Source: Candidatus Pacearchaeota archaeon
GTDB taxonomy: Archaea > Nanobdellota > Nanobdellia > UBA10117 > JABICX01
Assembly: GCA_017609995.1 (NCBI GenBank)
Contig: JAFCCX010000074.1
Location: forward strand, 1-5,421
Length of the DNA stretch: 5,421 bases
Direction: 5' to 3'
The position numbers were made by a program, and so were the translations under genes. Positions 1-4,279 of this stretch are shown here, piece after piece. The notes below the pieces were generated by a model. The model saw only the letters and a program-made list of their open reading frames with translations. It did not search any database and was not told the origin of the DNA. Each line of letters begins with the position of its first letter. Position 1 is the first letter of the stretch.

Positions 1-1
1 T

Positions 2-754
2 CATTACACTTCAGCTGCTCTGTCTTTTATGCTACAAAGTCTTAACAAACCAGTTGCTCTGGTTGGTGGCCAACGAAGTTCTGACCGAGGCTCATTTGAT
101 GGAGCTCAGAATCTAATCTGTGCTGCACATTATGCTAAATCAAATATCGCAGAGGTTGCTGTTGTAATGCATGCAAACTCTTCAGATGATTTCTGCTATG
201 CACTTCGTGGAACAAAGGTTCGGAAGATGCATACTAGTCGAAGAGATGCTTTTAGACCAATCAATGACCTTCCAATTGCAAAAATCTGGCCAGATGGAAA
301 AATTGAGCATATGAATGGCCACAAAAAAAGAGGCAGTGGAAAAGTTACTTTGAAAGAAGGTTTTGAACAGCATGTTGCTTTAGTGAAAGTTTTTCCAGGA
401 AGCAAACCAGATTTTGAGGGTTTGAAAGGTGTGATTATTGAAGGCACAGGTCTTGGCCATGTTCCTAAAGATTGGATTCCTGAGATTAAGAAAGCAGTTG
501 ATAGCGGAGTTTTTGTTGGGATAACAAGCCAATGTATTTACGGAAGAACAGACCCTTATGTTTATTCTTATGGAGTAGCTTTGAGAGAAGCAGGAGCAGT
601 TCATTTGGAAGATATGCTACCTGAAACAGCTTATGTTAAACTTAGTTGGGTTCTTAGCCAGACAAAGGACCTAAAGAAAGTCACAGAAATGATGCTTAAA
701 AATTATGCTGGAGAAATCACTAAACGAATTCTAGAGAAAAGCTATTTATTCTAG
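2..754 (+). CDS. gatD: Glu-tRNA(Gln) amidotransferase subunit D (GatD), 5'-truncated by window edge
   Basis: GatD is the asparaginase-like glutaminase subunit of archaeal GatDE. It releases ammonia from glutamine (or asparagine), which GatE uses to amidate Glu-tRNA(Gln). The frame is open from base 2, so the ATG at base 29 is internal: translation opens HYTSAALSFML, the segment that in GatD follows the catalytic GTDT motif, and the N-terminal domain with that Thr-Asp pair lies outside the window. The 250 visible residues hold the GGQRSSDRGSFDG block, RGTKVRKMHTSRRDAFRPIN (its GTK lysine is probably the catalytic Lys), the GTGLGHVP loop and the GITSQCIYGRTDPYVYSYG block. The C-terminus is complete and ends at TAG. 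All visible motifs look intact. The next gene starts 17 nt later. Family identity is very secure; the full start cannot be seen. Confidence 0.96.
   Translation, partial: HYTSAALSFMLQSLNKPVALVGGQRSSDRGSFDGAQNLICAAHYAKSNIAEVAVVMHANSSDDFCYALRGTKVRKMHTSRRDAFRPINDLPIAKIWPDGKIEHMNGHKKRGSGKVTLKEGFEQHVALVKVFPGSKPDFEGLKGVIIEGTGLGHVPKDWIPEIKKAVDSGVFVGITSQCIYGRTDPYVYSYGVALREAGAVHLEDMLPETAYVKLSWVLSQTKDLKKVTEMMLKNYAGEITKRILEKSYLF
743..749 (+). promoter_or_regulatory. Possible TATA box for the Lon-like protease gene
   Basis: TATTTAT lies at the end of gatD, centred 26 nt before the ATG at 772. That is the distance expected if transcription starts at or next to the start codon. No Shine-Dalgarno sequence precedes this ATG (the leader is T-rich), which fits leaderless initiation. 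The motif is weak in AT-rich DNA; support comes mainly from the same spacing before other genes here. Confidence 0.35.
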
Positions 755-765
755 TAAACACTTTA

Positions 766-771
766 TTTTTT
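766..771 (+). terminator. Possible oligo-T terminator after gatD
   Basis: A run of six T, preceded by TTTA, lies 12 nt after the gatD stop and directly before the next ATG. Archaeal transcription often ends at T-rich tracts without a hairpin, and no hairpin is seen here. The short intergenic space and AT-rich background make this weak; the run may simply be the T-rich region between promoter and start. Confidence 0.22.
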
Positions 772-1560
772 ATGCGAAGAAGGAAAAGGATATTTAAGGC
801 TCGGCGGAGTTATCATCATCGCAGACGAAATGTAGATTATTCAAGACATTTTCAAATAATAATTGCTTTCTTAGTTGGTGCAATCTTTTTTGCAGTAATA
901 TTCAATTATGTGCTGCCTGTTATTTCGGAGTCCAGAGAATTTAGTTTAACAGAAAGTAATATTGTAGAGCTAAAAACCTTAGCTGTAAATTCAGTTACAA
1001 ATGAAGGTATGACTATTCCTTTGGTTGTTGAAGCTCGACCAGGTTCAGGTGCAGTTCTTGCAGATATTGATAATCTTCTTTTCTGGGTTGATACACAGCA
1101 ATCAATCCAATTATCTAAAAATCTTGCACAACAAATAACAAATACAGATTTATCAAATGTTGATTTAGTATATTATGTAAATGCAATAAACTCATCTTCA
1201 GTTAGTGGCGGTTCTGCTGGCGCAGCTCTAACAGTTGCTACTGTTGCAGCAATTACTGGCCAAACTTTACCATCAAATGTTGCTATAACTGGAGCAGTTA
1301 ATCAAGATGGAACTATTGGAAGAATTGGTGGTGTTGTTGAGAAAGCAAGAGCTGCAGCAGCAAATGGAATTGATATTTTAGTTGTTCCATCAGGACAATC
1401 TGAACTCTATGAATTAAGACCTGTAAAAGAATGTGATGAAAAAGGCAAATGGGAAGTTTGCACAATTGAATATGAAAAAGAATTTATTGAAGTAGGTGTT
1501 GAGATAGTAGAGGTATCAAATATAATGGAGGTGTTCCCATACTTCGGCGTAAAAATCTAA
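772..1560 (+). CDS. Membrane-anchored Lon-like serine protease (S16 fold, COG1750 type), no ATPase domain
   Basis: Predicted ATP-independent Lon-type endopeptidase tethered to the membrane. Residues 1-27 are strikingly basic (many Arg, Lys, His). Residues about 28-50 form one hydrophobic segment (IIIAFLVGAIFFAVIF core), so by the positive-inside rule the N-terminus is cytoplasmic and the protease domain outside. From about residue 80 the S16 fold is clear: a VVEARPGSG strand, FWVDTQQSI, then SGGSAGAALT with catalytic Ser148, and GTIGRIGGVVEKARAAAANG with catalytic Lys191. The Ser-to-Lys distance of 43 residues equals that in E. coli Lon (Ser679/Lys722). The residue before Ser is Gly rather than the usual Pro. 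Cys221 and Cys230 could form a disulfide if extracellular. There is no AAA+ domain, unlike Lon/LonB. At 262 residues it is a compact COG1750-like protein; its substrate is unknown. Its 3' end overlaps the next gene by 22 nt. Confidence 0.88.
   Translation: MRRRKRIFKARRSYHHRRRNVDYSRHFQIIIAFLVGAIFFAVIFNYVLPVISESREFSLTESNIVELKTLAVNSVTNEGMTIPLVVEARPGSGAVLADIDNLLFWVDTQQSIQLSKNLAQQITNTDLSNVDLVYYVNAINSSSVSGGSAGAALTVATVAAITGQTLPSNVAITGAVNQDGTIGRIGGVVEKARAAAANGIDILVVPSGQSELYELRPVKECDEKGKWEVCTIEYEKEFIEVGVEIVEVSNIMEVFPYFGVKI
1527..1533 (+). promoter_or_regulatory. Strong Shine-Dalgarno deciding the start of the DUF151 gene
   Basis: GGAGGTG is a perfect 7-nt complement of the conserved archaeal/bacterial 16S 3' end (CACCUCC). 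It lies inside the protease gene, 33 to 27 nt before the end of that gene's stop codon. Five nt (TTCCC) separate it from ATA at 1539, a normal SD-to-start distance. No ATG, GTG or TTG follows it in any sensible position, so it points to the non-canonical start. Confidence 0.75.
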
Positions 1561-2018
1561 AACTGTTACTTGTTGTATTAGTTATAGCATCTGTTGCAGT
1601 AGTAATTGGAACTACTTTTTTTGATGATGTTCCTAGCGGATATATTGAAGTAAATAACATTTCTGTTTACAATGACAATGTAATTGTTGGAAATGGCTGT
1701 AGTGCTGTTGTTGGTTATGTTGGTCCAGAAAGAGCAGGATATATTGCTAACGCTGTACAAGGAAAAATGGGAGACAGACCAAACACATATGATGTTTTCA
1801 AAGAAGTTATGGACAACTACAACATCTCTCTGAAAACAGTTCTTATTACTGAAATCAAAGACGGATCTTTCCGTTCAACAATGGTTTTTGAAGGTGAGGG
1901 AAAACGGCTTGAGATTGATGCCAGGCCAAGCGATGCAACTGTTCTGGCTCTGAAAACTGGATCATTAATTTGGATAAAACAAGATCTGCTTGATGAAAAG
2001 GGTGTTGATATTTGTTAG
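1539..2018 (+). CDS. Membrane-anchored bifunctional nuclease family protein (DUF151/COG1259), probable AUA start
   Basis: DUF151 proteins include a bifunctional DNase/RNase; the role in archaea is unsettled. The clear signature is EIDARPSDATVLALKTGS (residues 125-142), preceded by TEIKDGSFRSTMVFEG. The frame is open from 1503 but has no ATG, GTG or TTG before 1767. That internal ATG (residue 77) would leave 83 residues and discard conserved domain sequence (ISVYNDNVIVG, VVGYVGPERAGYIANAVQG) plus an excellent signal anchor: LRRKNLK followed by LLLVVLVIASVAVVIG. The start chosen, ATA at 1539, sits 5 nt after GGAGGTG and gives 159 residues with an N-terminal basic stretch and one membrane helix (about residues 9-28), so the domain probably faces outward. 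It overlaps the protease gene by 22 nt, implying translational coupling. A substitution error in a true ATG is the main alternative. Family identity is firm, exact start moderately so. Confidence 0.8.
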   Translation: MLRRKNLKLLLVVLVIASVAVVIGTTFFDDVPSGYIEVNNISVYNDNVIVGNGCSAVVGYVGPERAGYIANAVQGKMGDRPNTYDVFKEVMDNYNISLKTVLITEIKDGSFRSTMVFEGEGKRLEIDARPSDATVLALKTGSLIWIKQDLLDEKGVDIC

Positions 2019-2024
2019 AAATTG

Positions 2025-2032
2025 TTAAATAT
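2025..2032 (+). promoter_or_regulatory. TATA box for gatE, leaderless spacing
   Basis: TTAAATAT is centred about 25.5 nt before the gatE ATG at 2054, in the 35-nt gap after the DUF151 stop. This is the distance from an archaeal TATA box to a transcription start, so the transcript would begin at the start codon. There is no Shine-Dalgarno before the ATG. The AT content of the spacer limits certainty. Confidence 0.5.
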
Positions 2033-2053
2033 CTTTAGTCTTTCTTAGTAATT

Positions 2054-2821
2054 ATGAAGTCTGGATTAGAAATACATCAACAGCTTGATGTTGGAAAATT
2101 ATTTTGCAGTTGTGATGCTGTTCTTAGGAAGGACAAGCCAGATTTTGTTATTGAGCGGAAGCTTCGCGCAATGGCTGGAGAAACAGGAAGAGTTGATATT
2201 GCTGCTGCTTTTGCACAAGCAAAAGGCCTGACCTACAAATACGAAGGTTATGATGCTAATACTTGTCTTGTTGAGCTAGATGAGGAACCACCACACCCAA
2301 TAAATCAAGAAGCTCTAAAAACAGCTCTGCAAGTTGCTCTTTATCTTCACTGTGAAATCCCAGACAGGATTCAAGTTATGCGAAAAACAGTTGTTGATGG
2401 TTCAAACACATCAGGATTCCAGAGAACTATGATGATTGGCTCAAATGGCTGGCTAGATGTTGCTGGTGATAAAGTACCAATTGATTTTGTTGGTCTTGAA
2501 GAAGATGCTGCTAGAAGAATAGCAGAAGATAAGAAATCAGTTACTTATCGATTAGATAGATTGGGAATTCCACTTTTAGAAGTTACAACAGGTCCGCATA
2601 TGACTTCACCTGAGCAAGTTCAAAAAGTTGCTAGACAAATTGGTCTGCTAATCAGGGCAACTGGAAAAGCAAGGCGGGGAATTGGAACAATTCGTCAGGA
2701 TGTTAATGTCAGTTCTCCAGGACATCCGCGAGTTGAGATGAAAGGTGTTCAGGAGTTACGTTCAATGCCTTTGATTGTCAAAAAGGAAGTTGAAAGACAG
2801 CAAGCAATGGTCAAAGATTGA
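2054..2821 (+). CDS. gatE: Glu-tRNA(Gln) amidotransferase subunit E (GatE), N-terminal catalytic part of a disrupted gene
   Basis: GatE phosphorylates the gamma-carboxylate of Glu-tRNA(Gln) and transfers ammonia from GatD. Visible motifs: GLEIHQQLD at residues 4-12, a Cys-x-Cys at 18/20 plus Cys71 (likely zinc ligands), YDANTCLVELDEEPPHP, the signature RKTVVDGSNTSGFQRT at 110-125, GIPLLEVTTGP, GIGTIRQDVNVS, and VEMKGVQELRSMPLIVKKEVERQ. ATG 2054 is chosen because an in-frame TAG at 2036 precedes it and no other start exists; the N-terminus is a few residues shorter than usual. The reading frame ends at TGA after 255 residues, whereas archaeal GatE is usually about 600-630 residues. Homology to the C-terminal part resumes in the +1 frame immediately after, but the last part of the catalytic cradle and the AspRS-like insertion domain are missing. 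As read, this product should not be a functional subunit. Both remnants are otherwise undecayed, suggesting a recent deletion or an assembly error. Confidence 0.9.
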   Translation: MKSGLEIHQQLDVGKLFCSCDAVLRKDKPDFVIERKLRAMAGETGRVDIAAAFAQAKGLTYKYEGYDANTCLVELDEEPPHPINQEALKTALQVALYLHCEIPDRIQVMRKTVVDGSNTSGFQRTMMIGSNGWLDVAGDKVPIDFVGLEEDAARRIAEDKKSVTYRLDRLGIPLLEVTTGPHMTSPEQVQKVARQIGLLIRATGKARRGIGTIRQDVNVSSPGHPRVEMKGVQELRSMPLIVKKEVERQQAMVKD

Positions 2822-3323
2822 TACAAATCTAGCAGGCATCAAGATGCCTGAGATGCCTGATAAAAAGTTAGCTAGATTAAATGTTGACATTAGTGGCGAG
2901 CTAAAAGATCAGTTAGTCTTATCTTCAGACTTAGATTTATCTATTAAACTCATTAAGAAGTACCCAACTCAAGCTAAGCTGATTATTTCAACTATTTTAT
3001 CAACACAAAAAGAAGCTAAAAAGAAAGCAGGTCATGAAATTGGCGAGTTTTCTGAAGAGCATTTTGATAAGATCTTCAATCTGCTTTCTGAAGGAAAAAT
3101 AGCTAAGGAAGCTATTCTTGAAATTCTTGTTCAGGTTGCACTTGGAAAGAAAGTTTCAGAAGCAGCTAAGAAATTTGAACTGCTCTCAACAGCTGAATTG
3201 AAAAAAGAAATTGCTAGTTTAAAGAAAGAAAACAAATCTGCTCCAGAAGGAAAACTCAAAGGAATCATAATTGGAAAACTGCGTGGCCGGGCTAAAGTCG
3301 AAGATATTATTCGGAACATTTAA
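2775..3323 (+). CDS. gatE: GatE C-terminal helical and tail domains, out of frame with the N-terminal part
   Basis: This is the continuation of gatE in the +1 frame. Its first 12-13 codons overlap the catalytic part and read as non-homologous sequence; GatE-like sequence begins about base 2814 with KIDTNLAGIKMPEMPD, the segment that normally follows the insertion domain. The helical domain follows (AKLIISTILSTQKEAKKKAG), then the GatB/YqeY-type tail: EFSEEHFDKIFNLLSEGKIA near residues 91-110 and the terminal GKLKGIIIGKLRGRA near 159-173. This tail contacts tRNA in GatB/GatE family members. If it is translated separately, ATG 2844 or 2853 would be more sensible starts than ATG 2775, but none has a convincing Shine-Dalgarno. 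More likely it is the severed 3' end of one gene. The stop overlaps the TATA-like box of the next gene. Confidence 0.82.
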   Translation: MSKRKLKDSKQWSKIDTNLAGIKMPEMPDKKLARLNVDISGELKDQLVLSSDLDLSIKLIKKYPTQAKLIISTILSTQKEAKKKAGHEIGEFSEEHFDKIFNLLSEGKIAKEAILEILVQVALGKKVSEAAKKFELLSTAELKKEIASLKKENKSAPEGKLKGIIIGKLRGRAKVEDIIRNI

Positions 3324-3326
3324 AAA
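3319..3326 (+). promoter_or_regulatory. TATA box for the unrecognised 286-residue gene
   Basis: TTTAAAAA overlaps the gatE stop codon and is centred about 26.5 nt before the ATG at 3349. The spacing again predicts a leaderless transcript. The only Shine-Dalgarno-like bases before this ATG (AGGA, 3338-3341) are weak. Confidence 0.48.
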
Positions 3327-3348
3327 TTATGTCTTTTAGGACTTTGAA

Positions 3349-4209
3349 ATGATAAAGAAACTTAATGGCAACGATACTAGTATCTTTTATGTAGATGATC
3401 ATACTGACGGATATGACGAAGGCTATATTATTAATGGTGATATGAACGAAAGAGTAAGACATTCTCGCGTTTACCCAGATCTTGTTGATATGCTTGGAGC
3501 ACCAAGAGTCTTGCAATTTTGCGGGCTACCTGAAGACGGAAAAGATTTTCAAATATATAGAAGTGCACAAAGCGGAAATCATTATAGAATTGGTCCTAAT
3601 CCGATATTTACTAGTTATCCTATTTCGTTTGGCGAACTGATTAAGTTTGCTAGAGAAAAGAAGACAACACAATTTCATATTGATCCAGATGCTTTTTCTC
3701 CTGAACAACTTTTACGATTAGGTGGAATTGATTCTTTTGACGAAACTAAACTTACCAAAGAGCAAATAAGAAAATTAGTTTATTCGTTTCCTAAGGAGAA
3801 TAGAGGAGAACCAGAGAGATATATGCAAATGATTAGAGAAATTAATCCAGATTTTCTTGGTTTATTTGAAATATATCCACATCGAGTTGAGGGTGAAGCG
3901 CAAAAAGAACTAGTAAGTAGAATTATTCGTAATCTTGCTGAATTACAATCAAATATTAAGTATGTTGTAGTTGATGACGCAGTAACACGAGGTCTTCCAC
4001 ATATGAAAGATGAACTTGCATCTTTTGGCGAAGTTATTGAAGTTCCTGCTTATACTGAACGCGATGAAAGAAATCCGAAATATGACCCAGATTTACCTCG
4101 AATAATGAATAAAGGCCAAACATTTGGTGTGTTTATGACACATAGTTCCGGTGTTTTTACATATGATGTTGACTTCTTAATTCAGGCAGCAGAGCTGATA
4201 CTAACTTAA
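3349..4209 (+). CDS. Uncharacterised soluble protein, 286 residues
   Basis: I do not recognise this family. It is a full-length frame with an upstream TATA-like box, ordinary composition for the window, and no competing frame of comparable length, so it is very likely a real gene. There is no signal peptide or membrane segment; it should be cytoplasmic. The first 50 residues are acidic and rich in Asp, Gly and Tyr (YVDDHTDGYDEGY near 14-26). Residue 58 is the only cysteine. A helical middle (about 117-200, including SPEQLLRLGGIDSFDETKL and the KELVSRIIRNLAELQS helix) leads to a beta-alpha-looking C-terminal part: KYVVVDDAVTRGLPHMKDE (204-222), a strand EVIEVPAY, then FGVFMTHSSG (259-268) and a final helix. 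The VVVDD strand end and THSSG turn look like possible ligand-binding loops, but no enzyme motif can be assigned. It stands between gatE and a sugar nucleotidylyltransferase gene without overlap to either. Confidence 0.85.
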   Translation: MIKKLNGNDTSIFYVDDHTDGYDEGYIINGDMNERVRHSRVYPDLVDMLGAPRVLQFCGLPEDGKDFQIYRSAQSGNHYRIGPNPIFTSYPISFGELIKFAREKKTTQFHIDPDAFSPEQLLRLGGIDSFDETKLTKEQIRKLVYSFPKENRGEPERYMQMIREINPDFLGLFEIYPHRVEGEAQKELVSRIIRNLAELQSNIKYVVVDDAVTRGLPHMKDELASFGEVIEVPAYTERDERNPKYDPDLPRIMNKGQTFGVFMTHSSGVFTYDVDFLIQAAELILT

Positions 4210-4210
4210 C

Positions 4211-4219
4211 TATTATAAA
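4211..4219 (+). promoter_or_regulatory. Distal TATA box of the GlmU-like gene
   Basis: TATTATAAA begins directly after the stop of the preceding gene and is repeated exactly at 4249-4257. A start about 26 nt downstream of its centre would fall near 4241 and give a leader of roughly 38 nt that contains the AAGGAG at 4271-4276. A T-rich patch (4224-4228) just after it could instead help end the upstream transcript. Confidence 0.4.
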
Positions 4220-4248
4220 ATTATTTTTAATGGCTATACTGAATAAAT

Positions 4249-4257
4249 TATTATAAA
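4249..4257 (+). promoter_or_regulatory. Proximal TATA box of the GlmU-like gene
   Basis: This second exact copy of TATTATAAA is centred 27 nt before the ATG at 4280. It would give a leaderless transcript starting at or next to the ATG, leaving out the Shine-Dalgarno. Either copy, or both, may be used; sequence alone does not decide. Confidence 0.42.
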
Positions 4258-4270
4258 CTCAACAACCTAA

Positions 4271-4276
4271 AAGGAG
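4271..4276 (+). promoter_or_regulatory. Shine-Dalgarno before the GlmU-like gene
   Basis: AAGGAG lies 3 nt before ATG 4280 (a somewhat short spacing). It is the only recognisable SD before an ATG among the genes of this window. An in-frame TAA at 4268-4270 just upstream leaves 4280 as the only reasonable start. Confidence 0.6.
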
Positions 4277-4279
4277 TAC

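Noticed and set aside
182..604. Minus-strand open frames inside gatD
   Set aside because: They are shadows of the strongly conserved GatD frame; their translations show no recognisable motif.
1540..1570. Programmed -1 frameshift that would fuse the Lon-like protease to the DUF151 protein
   Set aside because: The overlap codons GTA AAA ATC TAA do not form a proper X-XXY-YYZ slippery heptamer, no downstream structure is evident, and the perfect Shine-Dalgarno with a membrane-type N-terminus argues for separate initiation.
1578..1760. Minus-strand 60-codon frame opposite the start of the DUF151 gene
   Set aside because: It is Asn/Ser/Ile-rich low-complexity translation opposite the hidden coding sequence, and the + strand frame has clear family motifs.
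1767..2018. Separate 83-residue soluble DUF151 protein starting at ATG 1767
   Set aside because: This ATG falls in the middle of the conserved domain, has no Shine-Dalgarno at normal spacing, and ignores homologous sequence that continues upstream to 1539.
2813..2826. Programmed +1 frameshift at GAT TGA joining the two GatE parts
   Set aside because: tRNA-Asp slipping +1 onto ATT would mispair, and even a perfect join would still lack about 200 residues including part of the catalytic fold, so recoding cannot restore GatE.
4230..4256. Eight-codon ORF (ATG GCT ATA ... TAA) before the GlmU-like gene, as a leader peptide
   Set aside because: It would lie mostly upstream of the transcription start predicted from the distal TATA box, has no Shine-Dalgarno, and is the kind of short frame expected by chance in AT-rich DNA.
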